A DNA stretch of 40,266 nucleotides from Candidatus Rokuibacteriota bacterium (GCA_003220345.1 QHSC01000130.1:1-40266), one strand, 5' to 3'. Shown: positions 19,319 to 27,715, numbered from the stretch's first letter. The notes: generated from the sequence alone by a model not told the origin. Numbers and translations are program-made.

Positions 19319-20251
19319 CTACTTCGCGCGTGTCTTCTGCGTCGCTTCCCGCTGTGCTTCCTGGATGAGGAGGTTGGCGCGATCGCGGTCCTCGCCGGGA
19401 GGCGCCAGGGCCACGAAGCGCTGCCAGGCCTTGATGGCCCCCGCATAGTCACGCTTGACCTCGTAGAGGACCTGGCCCCGGTAGAGGAGCGCCGGGGCGT
19501 AGTCAGGGTTTATCTTGAGCGCCTTGTCGAAGGTCTCGAGCGCGGCATCCGCATGCCCGCCCATGGCCACGATGAGCGCGAGATGGGTCATGGCGTCGAC
19601 GTTGCGCCCGTCGCGCTTCAGCACGGCCTGGTACGCGGCGATCGCTTCCTGGTACCGCCCTTCCATCAAGCTCTGCCGCGCCGCGCTCAGCATCCCCGCC
19701 AGCATCTCGGGCGGGATGGCTTTCATCGGAGCGCCAGACTTGCCCTCGAGGAGTGGCCCGGGATCCGGGCTCACGAGCACGGGCAGGCGGCTCTCGGGCG
19801 GAATCATGGTCTCCGCCGGCGTGGTGTAGCGGCTGACTCCCACGCCGAGCCCGATGCCCAGGGCGAGCATGGCCAGCCCGGCCACGGTGAGCGTGGCCGG
19901 GCGCCGCGTCCATGGGGCTGGCCCGACGGATTCGGGCGCGGGCGCAGCTGGAGGCGGCGCGATCGGCGGTCCGATGGCGTCGAGCCGGGCGATGACCTCG
20001 GCTGCGCGGCCTTCGTATCGGTCGCGCAGCGAATGGTAGTCGTCCTCGGAGAGCGAGCCCGTCTCGTGGTCGAAGTCGAGCTCGGTGAGGGCCTGATAGA
20101 TGGAGGCCTTCTCCTCCTCGAGCTCCAGCCTGTCGTCGAAGCGCGGTGAAGCGCCGGCGAGCCGTCCGCGGCCGCGCGCGAGCGGCCAGAGGACGATCAC
20201 GAGCGCGGGCAGACCGATGGCGAGGATGGCGATCCACTGCGCAGCCGTCAC
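19319..20251 (-). CDS. ccmI: Cytochrome c biogenesis protein CcmI-like, TPR-containing
   Basis: CcmI presents apocytochrome c to the CcmFH haem lyase. 310 residues. An N-terminal membrane segment (WIAILAIGLPALVIVLWPL) precedes the coiled region EEEKASIYQALTELDFDHETG, typical for CcmI/CcmH fusions. A second membrane segment lies near residues 120-140 (TLTVAGLAMLALGIGLGVG). The periplasmic C-terminal half has TPR units such as GRYQEAIAAYQAVLKRDGRN and GHADAALETFDKALKINPDY. GTG at 20251 overlaps the ccmH stop as GTGA. Last gene of the ccm operon. Confidence 0.85.
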   Translation of the reverse strand: MTAAQWIAILAIGLPALVIVLWPLARGRGRLAGASPRFDDRLELEEEKASIYQALTELDFDHETGSLSEDDYHSLRDRYEGRAAEVIARLDAIGPPIAPPPAAPAPESVGPAPWTRRPATLTVAGLAMLALGIGLGVGVSRYTTPAETMIPPESRLPVLVSPDPGPLLEGKSGAPMKAIPPEMLAGMLSAARQSLMEGRYQEAIAAYQAVLKRDGRNVDAMTHLALIVAMGGHADAALETFDKALKINPDYAPALLYRGQVLYEVKRDYAGAIKAWQRFVALAPPGEDRDRANLLIQEAQREATQKTRAK

Positions 20252-20814
20252 GGGCGCGGCCCCCCGGACATCTCGCGTCTGATGCGCTCCCGCATCGCGG
20301 GGTCTACCGGTGTGGACGGGGCGGCCGTGGGCCTCCGGCTCCAGCGCCTGAGGACGACCGCCACGAGGACGAGTCCGGCCCCGAGCGCGGCGAACGGTAC
20401 CACCCACACGAGGAGGTTGAAGCCCTCCTTCGGGGGCGAGAGCAGGATCCACTGGCCGTACTTCTGGACGAAGTACGCGCGCACCTGCTCCGGGCTCTCG
20501 CCGGCCGCGAGACGCTCGCGGATGATCTGCCGCATCTGGTTGGCCGTCTCCGAGGGCGAATCGGCCACCGAGAGGTTCTGGCACACCACGCAGCGGAGCT
20601 GAGCAGCCACGTCGTGGACGACGCGCTCGTCAACCGGCGCGGCCGCCCCCGCGATTCCGGTGAGCGCCGCGGAGACGGCGAGAACGGTCAGGATTTTCGA
20701 GACGAGACGCTGCCGAGGAGCCGCCGGCGTGGCAATTCGAGCTGAATGGCGAAGTCGTGAGGCGAGAGCTGAGTAGAACGGCGGCGAGGCGAGGGCTGAA
20801 TGGATCCGGATCAC
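20248..20814 (-). CDS. ccmH: Cytochrome c-type biogenesis protein CcmH with repeat-extended N-terminus
   Basis: Membrane-anchored thiol oxidoreductase that reduces apocytochrome cysteines for haem ligation. 188 residues from GTG 20814, which overlaps the ccmG stop as GTGA. The redox motif is RCVVCQNLSVADS (Cys75, Cys78), and a C-terminal membrane anchor follows (VWVVPFAALGAGLVLVAVVL). The normal signal peptide would be SKILTVLAVSAALTGIAGA, but it starts at about residue 39. The 38 residues before it include three 9-residue repeats, from a 27-base tandem repeat. No ATG, GTG or TTG lies directly before the signal peptide, so translation seems to include the repeat. Confidence 0.85.
   Translation of the reverse strand: MIRIHSALASPPFYSALASRLRHSARIATPAAPRQRLVSKILTVLAVSAALTGIAGAAAPVDERVVHDVAAQLRCVVCQNLSVADSPSETANQMRQIIRERLAAGESPEQVRAYFVQKYGQWILLSPPKEGFNLLVWVVPFAALGAGLVLVAVVLRRWSRRPTAAPSTPVDPAMRERIRREMSGGPRP
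20739..20804 (+). repeat. 27-bp imperfect tandem repeat inside ccmH
   Basis: On the plus strand, GCTGA recurs at 20741, 20768 and 20795, exactly 27 bases apart, within units beginning GAGCTGAATGG, GAGAGCTGAGTAG and GAGGGCTGAATGG. On the coding strand this gives HSALASPPF, YSALASRLR and HSARIATPA at residues 5-31 of CcmH. Confidence 0.7.
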
Positions 20815-21268
20815 GAGGGCTCCTCGAGGAGCGACTCCAGTCGCTGGCGCGCGGCCTCGTCGGTGAGGGCGCCCACGTGCTTGAAGCGGACCTGGCCGCG
20901 CCGGTCGATGAAGAAGGTCTCCGGCACCCCGTACACTCCATAGTCCACCGCGACATGGCCCTTGGGGTCGGGGGCGTTCGGGAAGGAGTGGCCGAAGCGG
21001 GCAAGGAATTTTCTCGCCGGCTCCTCCGTGTCCTGCACGTTGACGCCCACCACCACCACGCCCTTGTCTTTGTACGCCTGCCACGTGCGCTCGAGGGTCG
21101 GCGCCTCGTCGTAGCAGGCGGGGATGCACCACGAGGCCCAGAAGTTGAGGACCACGACCTTGCCGCGCAGGTCCTCGAGGGCGAGCGGTGCTCTGTCGAA
21201 GGTGGTGAGAGAGAAGGCACCGGCAGGACCGCGGCCGGGATGGCCCAGCGCAGCCAGCGCCGCCTCAC
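20811..21268 (-). pseudogene. ccmG: Thioredoxin-like CcmG/ResA family protein with frameshift near the N-terminus
   Basis: Periplasmic, membrane-anchored thioredoxin that keeps CcmH and apocytochrome thiols reduced. The thioredoxin body is intact in one frame: FSLTTFDRAPLALEDLRGK, FWASWCIPACYDEAP, GVYGVPETFFIDRRG. The expected start, GTG at 21268 overlapping the ccmF stop as GTGA, opens MRRRWLRWAIPAAVL, a fitting membrane anchor, but in a different frame. The shift must fall between about 21205 and 21225, and around 20 linker residues are missing. The first usable start in the body frame (GTG 21155) cuts into the core strand. So the gene is damaged or the sequence has an error. The active site is CIPAC, with one residue more than the usual CxxC. 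Confidence 0.75.
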
Positions 21269-23211
21269 GCGGGCTTCCGGTGATCCGGCAGGATGGCGAG
21301 AGCCGCTCCCAGCGTCAGCACGAGTCCACCGATCCAGAGCCAGGACACCAGGCGGTTGACCTGGAGCTTGACGGTGGCCTGGGAGCCGTCGCGGGCGAAG
21401 TCGCCCAGGACCAGGTAGACGTCCTCGACCCAGCCCAGGCGATAGTCCACGGCGGCGATGGGTGTCTGTTCTTGCGGGTAGAACTTTCGCGCCGGGCGAA
21501 GCTCAGCAGAGCTCGAGCGTCCCGCGGTCATGGTGAAGGCGCCCGTGACCTTGAAGTGGTTCGACTCTTCCGCGGCGGAGAGGCCGTCGAAGCGCACGCG
21601 ATAGCCGGCGAGCTCCACGGACTGGCCCTTCTCCAGCGTGGTCTCCGTCTGCACCGACCAGGCCTGCGATCCCGCCACCCCGAGCGCGATCACCAGGATG
21701 CCGAGGTGGACGACGAAGCCGCCGTAGCGCCGGTTCTGCCTGAGCAAGAGCCCCCAGGTGGCGGCGCCCCAGCCGTCCCCGCTCCGCCGGCGGGCGCGGA
21801 CGGCGCGGACGTAGTCGAGGGTGATGGTGCCCGCGACGAAGACCACGAGGGCCATGGCCGTGAGCACGAGGACATTGCCCACGCCGAAGAGCCGCAAGAC
21901 GGCCGCCGCCACGATGCCGGCCAGGACCGGCTTGAGGAAGTTGCGCTTGAGGTTCTCGGCGGAAGCGCGCCGCCAGGCGATGAGCGGGCCCACTCCCATG
22001 AGAAAGAGCAAAGCCAGGAATATGGGGATGTTCACGAGGTTGAAGAAGGGCGCGCCCACGCTGACCTTGACGCCCCGCGCGGCTTCCGAGAGCAGCGGGA
22101 AGACCGTCCCGAAGAAGACGGTGAAGGTGGCGGCGAGGAGAAAGAGGTTGTTCAGGAGAAAGATGGACTCGCGGGAGATGGCTGAGTCGAGCTCGCCCTG
22201 CCCTCGCAGATGATCCGTGCGCCACGCGAGGAGGGAAAAGGCGCCGAGGAGGGCGAGGGCCAGGAAAGCGAGGAAGAAGACGCCGATGGAGCCCTGGGTG
22301 AAGGAGTGGACGGAGCCGATGATGCCCGAGCGCGTGAGGAATGTCCCGAACAGGGTGAGGCCGAAGGTCAGGATGATCAGGGTCAGGTTCCAGAGCTTGA
22401 GCATGCGCCGGCGCTCCTGGATCATCACCGAGTGCAGGAACGCCGTGCCCGTGAGCCAGGGCATGAAGGCCGCGTTCTCCACGGGATCCCAGGCCCAGTA
22501 GCCGCCCCAGCCGAGCACGTGGTAGCTCCACCACCCGCCGATGAGGAGGCCGAGGGAGAGGAAGTACCAGGCCACGATCGTCCAGCGCCGCGTGATGGTG
22601 ATCCACTCGTCCCCGGTGCGCCCCACGATGAGCGCGGCCATGGCGAAGGCGAAGGGGACGCTGAACCCCGTGAAGCCGAGATAGAGCGCCACGGGGTGCG
22701 TGATCATCCCGGAATCCTCGAGGAGCGGATTGAGTCCCCGCCCATCGGGGGGGATGGGCGACAGGCGCTGGAAAGGCGGGGCGGGGATGCTCATCACGAG
22801 GAGAAAGAAAGCGAGGATGCCCAGCATGACCGAGAGGACCCAGGGATAGAGCTCGGGCTGCCGGCGCCGGTAGCGGACGACCACGATCAGCGTGTAGATC
22901 GAGAGCATCCACGCCCAGAGGACGATGGAGCCTTCGAGGGCGCCCCAGAGGGCGGTGATGCGGTAGTAGAAGGGCGTGCCGCGATTCGTGTTCATGGCCA
23001 CGTAGCGCACGGAGAAGTCGAAGGTCAGGAAGGCGTAGAGCATGAGGGCGATACAAGCGGTGATGAGGATCCAGATGCCGACGGCGGCCCGTTCCCCCGT
23101 GCGCAGCCAGTCAGCGCGGCCCGTTCGAACGCCGATCACCCCGGCGATCGCCCCGTAGAGCGCCAGCACGAACCCGACCACTGTTGCCGCGTAACCCAGC
23201 TCCGCGATCAC
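21265..23211 (-). CDS. ccmF: Haem lyase CcmF
   Basis: Large inner-membrane protein of the haem handling family; takes haem from CcmE and, with CcmH/I, attaches it to apocytochrome c. 648 residues and about fourteen hydrophobic segments. The WWD-type motif is visible as WGGYWAWDPVENAAFMPWL. Conserved histidines occur in segments such as MITHPVALYLGF and TAFLHSVMIQERR. The large C-terminal periplasmic domain before the last membrane helix is present (residues 510-620). GTG at 23211 overlaps the ccmE stop as GTGA and its own stop overlaps the ccmG start. Confidence 0.95.
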   Translation of the reverse strand: MIAELGYAATVVGFVLALYGAIAGVIGVRTGRADWLRTGERAAVGIWILITACIALMLYAFLTFDFSVRYVAMNTNRGTPFYYRITALWGALEGSIVLWAWMLSIYTLIVVVRYRRRQPELYPWVLSVMLGILAFFLLVMSIPAPPFQRLSPIPPDGRGLNPLLEDSGMITHPVALYLGFTGFSVPFAFAMAALIVGRTGDEWITITRRWTIVAWYFLSLGLLIGGWWSYHVLGWGGYWAWDPVENAAFMPWLTGTAFLHSVMIQERRRMLKLWNLTLIILTFGLTLFGTFLTRSGIIGSVHSFTQGSIGVFFLAFLALALLGAFSLLAWRTDHLRGQGELDSAISRESIFLLNNLFLLAATFTVFFGTVFPLLSEAARGVKVSVGAPFFNLVNIPIFLALLFLMGVGPLIAWRRASAENLKRNFLKPVLAGIVAAAVLRLFGVGNVLVLTAMALVVFVAGTITLDYVRAVRARRRSGDGWGAATWGLLLRQNRRYGGFVVHLGILVIALGVAGSQAWSVQTETTLEKGQSVELAGYRVRFDGLSAAEESNHFKVTGAFTMTAGRSSSAELRPARKFYPQEQTPIAAVDYRLGWVEDVYLVLGDFARDGSQATVKLQVNRLVSWLWIGGLVLTLGAALAILPDHRKPA

Positions 23212-23654
23212 TTGCCCTTGTCCTTGCCTCGGAGTGACTTCAAGAGCTCCTTGTAGCCGGGGTCAGCGCCGTCGTGAGGGGCCTTGTACTCCTCCGAGTG
23301 CTTGGCCAGGATGAGCGAGGCCTGGAAATATCCCTCGCGCGCCCAGGCGCCCTCGACCACGGCGCCTCGACCCTCGGCGAAGAGATCCGGGGGCGCGCCG
23401 CGGTGCTTGACCTGCACCTGGGCCTTGCCGTCCGAGAGCGTGAAGGAGAGGGCGAGGCTCTTGGCGTCCCACGTGAGCGAGCCCGGTAGCACGAGCCCGC
23501 CGAGCCGGTAGGTCTTGTTGGCCACGGGCGCGGCCAGGAGCTCGCTCGGCGTCACGAAGTACACCACGGACTGGCTCACGCCCGACCAGATCAGATAGGC
23601 GATGGCGGCGACGATGACGAGGCCGCCCGCCACGAACTTCCGCTGCTTGGTCAT
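23208..23654 (-). CDS. ccmE: Cytochrome c-type biogenesis haem chaperone CcmE
   Basis: Periplasmic haem chaperone: binds haem covalently after CcmC and hands it to CcmF. 148 residues. N-terminal membrane anchor (FVAGGLVIVAAIAYLIWSGV), then the OB-fold domain. The haem-binding histidine is His119 in LILAKHSEEYK, with Tyr123 in the usual H-x-x-x-Y spacing. A short charged C-terminal tail follows. ATG at 23654. Separated from ccmD by 61 bases containing a small GGGCC-TTT-GGCCC hairpin. Confidence 0.93.
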   Translation of the reverse strand: MTKQRKFVAGGLVIVAAIAYLIWSGVSQSVVYFVTPSELLAAPVANKTYRLGGLVLPGSLTWDAKSLALSFTLSDGKAQVQVKHRGAPPDLFAEGRGAVVEGAWAREGYFQASLILAKHSEEYKAPHDGADPGYKELLKSLRGKDKGK

Positions 23655-23715
23655 GGAAGTAGATGTTCTCCGGAAGAGCTCACGACACTCCATGGCCTCT
23701 TCGGGCCTTTGGCCC

Positions 23716-23829
23716 TCATCGGGCCCCGCCGAGGGTCTTCGCCCGGCGGGCGAGCCGACGCCAGTAGGCGCCCAGCGCGATCGCGGCCAGGGCATAGGCC
23801 GCGAAGACGTAGCCCCAGTTATCCGGCAT
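23716..23829 (-). CDS. ccmD: Haem exporter protein CcmD (small membrane protein)
   Basis: A 37-residue protein with one membrane helix (WGYVFAAYALAAIALGAYW) followed by a basic tail (RRLARRAKTLGGAR), the standard CcmD form. CcmD joins the CcmABC complex and helps release holo-CcmE. Too short for usual gene-finding cutoffs. ATG at 23829 overlaps the last codons of ccmC by eleven bases, and position in the operon between ccmC and ccmE is canonical. Confidence 0.85.
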   Translation of the reverse strand: MPDNWGYVFAAYALAAIALGAYWRRLARRAKTLGGAR

Positions 23830-24466
23830 GGGAGTCTTCGAGGCGGGCGATCTCGGCGCGCCGCGTGAGGAAGTAGAAGAAGAGCAGCGTGAAGGCGATC
23901 CAGTTGACGAGCAGGGTGAGGGCGATGGGCGCGGCGATGGGCGAAGGCTCCGGTCCGAGAATGGTGGACGGCTGGTGGAGGGCGCGCCACCACTTCACGG
24001 AAAAATGCACGATGGGGATGTTCGCGGCGCCCAGGATGCCGACCACGGCTGCGTAGCGCGCCCGCCGGTCGGGCTCGTCCACCATCCCGCGCAGCAGCAG
24101 GTAGCCGACGTAGACGAGGAACAGCACGGCCGTCGAGGTCAATCGCGCGTCCCACGTCCACCACGTTCCCCAGGTCGGCTTGCCCCAGATGGAGCCGGAC
24201 ACGATGGTGAGGCCCGTGAAGAGGACGCCGGGCTCGGCCGCGGCCACCGCGAGGCGGTCCCAGCCCATCCGGCGCGTGAAGAGATAGCCGAGGCTGCCCA
24301 CGAAGACGAGCGCGAAGGCGAGGTAGGCCGTGAGCACGGCCGGCACGTGCAGGTACATGATGCGCTGGACATTGCCCTGCACGGCCTCACGCGGCGCGTA
24401 GCCGAAGGCGGCGCCGAGCCCCGCGATGAGGGCGAGGGCGGTCAGCCATCCGAGCGCGCGCGTCAT
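23819..24466 (-). CDS. ccmC: Haem export/handling protein CcmC
   Basis: Inner-membrane protein of the haem handling family that loads haem on CcmE. 215 residues, six membrane helices. The WWD tryptophan-rich motif appears as WGTWWTWDARLTS, flanked by the haem-ligand histidines in RIMYLHVPAV and IPIVHFSVKWWRALHQP. Length and motifs are canonical. ATG at 24466. It is preceded by a 107-base gap holding an inverted repeat, the only substantial gap in an operon that otherwise overlaps. Confidence 0.95.
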   Translation of the reverse strand: MTRALGWLTALALIAGLGAAFGYAPREAVQGNVQRIMYLHVPAVLTAYLAFALVFVGSLGYLFTRRMGWDRLAVAAAEPGVLFTGLTIVSGSIWGKPTWGTWWTWDARLTSTAVLFLVYVGYLLLRGMVDEPDRRARYAAVVGILGAANIPIVHFSVKWWRALHQPSTILGPEPSPIAAPIALTLLVNWIAFTLLFFYFLTRRAEIARLEDSHAG

Positions 24467-24493
24467 GTTGCCTCCTCGGTAGGGGGAGCATAC

Positions 24494-24564
24494 GGGGTCA
24501 GGTCTTGCATTGCCACTTTTTCCCGAAAGCGCGTTCCCACTGTTGCATTGCGAGACCTGACCCC
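24494..24564. repeat. Inverted repeat, REP/MITE-like intergenic element
   Basis: Arms 24494-24513 and 24545-24564 begin GGGGTCAGGTCT on each strand and match at 18 of 20 positions, separated by 31 bases. It fills the gap between ccmB and ccmC. I recall GGGGTCAGGTCT-type termini next to REP-associated transposases in other genomes, but no transposase is present here; that link is from memory. Transcribed, it would form a hairpin that might affect ccm mRNA stability or termination. Confidence 0.6.
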
Positions 24565-24575
24565 ATTACGCATCG

Positions 24576-25256
24576 TTACGCCTCGAGGACGAACTCAAAG
24601 GTGAGGAGGCCGACCACGAGATAGACCACGTCGGCGGCGGCCAGGAGCTTGAGCCACTGCGCGGCCTCGGCCAGCGGCTGTCCGGCCAGGACGATCTCCG
24701 TCGCGCTCACCGCGCCCAGGAGCACGGGCACCTGGGCGGGCAGGAGAAGGACGGGAAAGAGTAGCTCGCGGGCGCGCACCTGGGCGGTGATGGCGCCGAA
24801 GAGCGTGCCGACCGCGGCGAGGCCGAGGGTACCCAGGGCCAGCACCACGACGAGCCGCGGCAGCGCGCCGGTGAGGTCGAGGCCGAAGAAGACCGTGAAG
24901 AGCACGAGCAGCGCCGCCTCGACCACGGCCATCACGAGGACGTTGCCGACCAGCTTGCCGAGGTAGATGGCCGACTTGTCGCCGGGGGTGAGGACGAGCC
25001 CCTCCCAGCAGTCGTTCTCTCTCTCGACGAGGAACGTGCGCCCGAGCGCGAGCACGCCCGCCAGGATGAAGCCCAGCCAGAGCAGCCCGGGCAGCGCGGT
25101 CTCCACGCGCGCGCGCTCCGGCCCGAGGGCGAACTGGAAGATGAAGAGGAGCAGGACGGAGAAGAAGAGCAGGGCGTTGAGGCTTTCCTTGCTGCGTCGC
25201 TCGGTCAGCACGTCCTTCCAGACCACGATCCACGCCCGTCGGAGGTAGGCGCTCAC
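24576..25256 (-). CDS. ccmB: Haem exporter permease CcmB
   Basis: Membrane subunit of the CcmABCD ABC complex. 226 residues and six membrane helices. Family segments: AWIVVWKDVLTERRSKESLNALLFF at the N-terminus (given in part), ALGRTFLVERENDCWEGL, and PVLLLPAQVPVLLGAV. The GTG start at 25256 overlaps the ccmA stop as GTGA. The conserved ERENDC segment follows the usual pattern of the family. Confidence 0.93.
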   Translation of the reverse strand: MSAYLRRAWIVVWKDVLTERRSKESLNALLFFSVLLLFIFQFALGPERARVETALPGLLWLGFILAGVLALGRTFLVERENDCWEGLVLTPGDKSAIYLGKLVGNVLVMAVVEAALLVLFTVFFGLDLTGALPRLVVVLALGTLGLAAVGTLFGAITAQVRARELLFPVLLLPAQVPVLLGAVSATEIVLAGQPLAEAAQWLKLLAAADVVYLVVGLLTFEFVLEA

Positions 25257-25880
25257 GGCGCCGCGCCCGGGCCGAGGGCGAGGTCATCGTAGAGGCGGTG
25301 GAGATCTTCGCGGCCGAGCTCGGCGGCGGGGCGGTCGAGAACGATGCGGCCACCCGAGAGAATGGCCACGCGGTCGCCCACGCCCAGGCCGGCGTCGAAG
25401 CTGTGGGTGGCCACGACGAAGGCCCCACCGCGGCTCTTGAAGTCCAGGAGGAATTCGGCCAGCCACTTTCGACCCGCGCGGTCGAGTCCGGTGAAGGGCT
25501 CGTCCAGGAGGAGAAGACGCGCGCGGCCGAGGAGCACGCGGGCGAGGGCAAGGCGGCGCTTCATGCCGGCGGAAAAAGTGCGGGCCCGCTGCGCGTCCGA
25601 GCCGCCGAGCTCGACCGCCTCGAGCGCCGCGCGCAACGTGGCGGCCCCGGCGGCCTGCCCGCCCATCACCGCCCAGAACCGCAAGTTCTCGAGCGCGGTC
25701 AGATCCTCGTAGACCCAGGCGCCGTGGCCGACCATGCCGATGGCCGCCCGCGCTGTTTCCGGCTCGCGCGCGGGATCGACTCCCGCGACGAGAAGGGCAC
25801 CCGAGGTCGGGCGCAGCAGCGTGGCCAGGATGCGGAGGAGCGTCGTCTTAGATCTTGCGGAGACGCTGAGCCTGGATCAT
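25253..25880 (-). pseudogene. ccmA: Haem exporter ATPase CcmA, internal deletion removing the P-loop
   Basis: ATPase of the CcmAB complex, which drives release of haem-loaded CcmE. Most of the protein is in one frame: KTTLLRILATLLRPTSG, the signature FSAGMKRRLALAR, Walker B LLLLDEPFTGLD and switch His in VVATHS. But the stretch before KTT reads SVSARS, not GPNGAG, so the Walker A glycines are missing. In another frame ATG 25880 opens MIQAQRLRKI then stops; that is a good CcmA N-terminus. About 25-30 residues between these parts appear deleted with a frame change, near 25846-25855. The first usable start in the main frame is ATG 25735, after the P-loop. As written, the product could not bind ATP normally. 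Confidence 0.8.
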
Positions 25881-25926
25881 GCGGCGGAAGCGGGTCGGCG
25901 GGGGCGGGCTCCCGGTCCCGTGCGGA

Positions 25927-26784
25927 TCAGAGCTTCATCGCCTGGAGGCGGGCGATTCGCTCCTCGATGGGCGGGTGAGTGGAGAAGAGCGAGGCGAGGC
26001 CGCCCGAGGTCAGCGGGTTCACGATGAAGAGGTGCGCGGTGGCCGGCGAGGCCGGGAGAGGGTTCTGCTGCGAGGCGACTTCGAGCTTCTCGAGTGCATG
26101 CGCGAGCCCCGAGGCCTTGCCCACGAGCCGCGCCCCCGACGCGTCGGCTTCGTACTCGCGCGAGCGGGAGATGGCCATCTGGATGAGCAGAGCCGCGAAG
26201 GGCGCCAGGATGGCCATGATGAGCACGCCGACCATGCCGAGACCACCTCCGCCTCCCTCTTCGTCGTCCCGGCGGCCTCCGCCGAACATCGCCCCCCACT
26301 GCGCCATCTGCCCCAGATAGGTGATGGCCCCCGCCAGCGTGGCCGCGATGGTCATGGTCAGCGTGTCGCGGTTCTTGACGTGGGAGAGCTCGTGGGCGAG
26401 CACGCCCTTGAGCTCCTCCTCGCTCATGATGCGCAGGATACCTTCCGTCACCGCCACCGCGGCGTGCGAGGGGTTGCGTCCGGTCGCGAAGGCATTGGGC
26501 GAGTCGTCGGAGATCATGTAGATCGGCGGCACGGGGATCTGGGCCCTGGCCGCGAGCTCCCGGACGATGCGGTAGAGGCCGGGCGCCTGCGCCTCCTCGA
26601 CGGGCTGGGCGCCGTACATGGACAGCACGATCTTGTCGGAGAACCAGTAGCTGCCCACGTTCATGACGAGGGCCAGGATGAAGGCAATGGTCATGCCCTG
26701 CTGGCCGCCCAGAGCGCCGCCGACGAGCACGAGCAGGCACGTGAGGACGATCAGGAGGAACCCGGTCTTGATCAGGTTTGCCAT
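25927..26784 (-). CDS. htpX: Membrane zinc metalloprotease HtpX (M48)
   Basis: Degrades damaged or misfolded membrane proteins. 285 residues. Two N-terminal membrane helices ([19 protein letters not shown] and [18 protein letters not shown]), then the zinc site HELSH (His131, Glu132, His135) and the third ligand Glu near 207 in [15 protein letters not shown] glycine-rich loop (DDEEGGGGG) lies between further membrane segments. The C-terminus [18 protein letters not shown] is typical. ATG at 26784. It precedes ccmA by 46 bases on the same strand, so may lead that operon. Confidence 0.93.
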   Translation of the reverse strand: MANLIKTGFLLIVLTCLLVLVGGALGGQQGMTIAFILALVMNVGSYWFSDKIVLSMYGAQPVEEAQAPGLYRIVRELAARAQIPVPPIYMISDDSPNAFATGRNPSHAAVAVTEGILRIMSEEELKGVLAHELSHVKNRDTLTMTIAATLAGAITYLGQMAQWGAMFGGGRRDDEEGGGGGLGMVGVLIMAILAPFAALLIQMAISRSREYEADASGARLVGKASGLAHALEKLEVASQQNPLPASPATAHLFIVNPLTSGGLASLFSTHPPIEERIARLQAMKL

Positions 26785-26830
26785 TGCAGGGGGCCTCCAG
26801 CTCGAATGCTAGCAGCCGGTCGTAAGAGCG

Positions 26831-27715
26831 TCAAGCAAACGGCCCGGACACGCGGCGCCGACGGGCGGTCGCCCGCGGCTCGAAGCCGACCCAGCGGATG
26901 CCGCGCACGCCCGCGAAGCGTCGGGCCATGACCTCGAGCGCGTCGGGATTGTCGTCGATCAAGATGAACCGGCGATCCGTCTCGAGACAGGCCGCCCCCG
27001 TCGTCCCGCTGCCCGCGAAGAAGTCGAGCACGACGTCGCCGGGACGAGAGGACGCCTGGACGATGCGCCGCAGGATACCCAGCGGCTTCTGCGTGGGATA
27101 CCCCGTGCGCTCGCGCCCCTGGGTGGGCACGATGGTGTGCCACCACGTGTCGGTGGGCAGCTTGCCCCGCGCCGCCTTCTCGGGGCCGACCAGCCCCGGG
27201 GCCATGTAGGGAATGCGCTCGACGGCCTCGCGGTCGAAGACGTAGCGGGCCGGGTCCTTGACGTAGACCAGGATGTTGTCGTGCTTGGGCGGCCAGCGTC
27301 GTGACGGGCGGCCGCCGTAGTCGTAGGCCCAGACGATCTCGTTGAGAAAGCACTCACGCCCGAATATCCGGTCGAGGAGCACCTTGCAGTAGTGCACCTC
27401 GCGGTAGTCCAGGTGGACATAGAGCGTGCCATCGTGGGCGAGCACCCGGTGCGCCTCGCGCAGCCGCGGCTCGAGGAAGGCAGGGTAGTCGTGAAAGGCG
27501 TCGGGAAAGGCTCGCGAGCCCATCTTGACGGTCTGGTAGCGTTGTCCCTGGAAGCCGACCCGATCCCCCGCGGTGCTGCGCACGGTCTTGATCCGCGTGT
27601 GAGACTGGGGCTTGCCCGTGTTGAACGGCGGGTCGATGTAGACGAGGGTGACGGCGCCGTCGGGGACGTGGCGCCGGAGAATGTCGAGGTTTTCGCCGTG
27701 GTAAATGGTGTGCAC
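26831..27715 (-). CDS. Site-specific DNA methyltransferase (N6-adenine or N4-cytosine type)
   Basis: Beta-class arrangement: the catalytic motif IV DPPFNTG near residue 28 comes first, the S-adenosylmethionine motif I VLDFFAGSGTTG is near residue 240, followed by CLETDRRFILIDDN. Between them lies a target-recognition region (residues 45-200). About 294 residues from GTG 27715; a TTG at 27790 would add 25 residues without family similarity and run into the yceD promoter. No restriction enzyme gene is next to it, so it is an orphan methyltransferase, possibly regulatory or a phage-defence remnant. Target sequence unknown. On the same strand as htpX, 46 bases upstream of it. Confidence 0.85.
   Translation of the reverse strand: MHTIYHGENLDILRRHVPDGAVTLVYIDPPFNTGKPQSHTRIKTVRSTAGDRVGFQGQRYQTVKMGSRAFPDAFHDYPAFLEPRLREAHRVLAHDGTLYVHLDYREVHYCKVLLDRIFGRECFLNEIVWAYDYGGRPSRRWPPKHDNILVYVKDPARYVFDREAVERIPYMAPGLVGPEKAARGKLPTDTWWHTIVPTQGRERTGYPTQKPLGILRRIVQASSRPGDVVLDFFAGSGTTGAACLETDRRFILIDDNPDALEVMARRFAGVRGIRWVGFEPRATARRRRVSGPFA

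Noticed and set aside
23703..23715. GGGCC-TTT-GGCCC hairpin as a terminator between ccmD and ccmE
   Set aside because: The stem is short, no T-run follows, and it lies inside an operon; probably chance.
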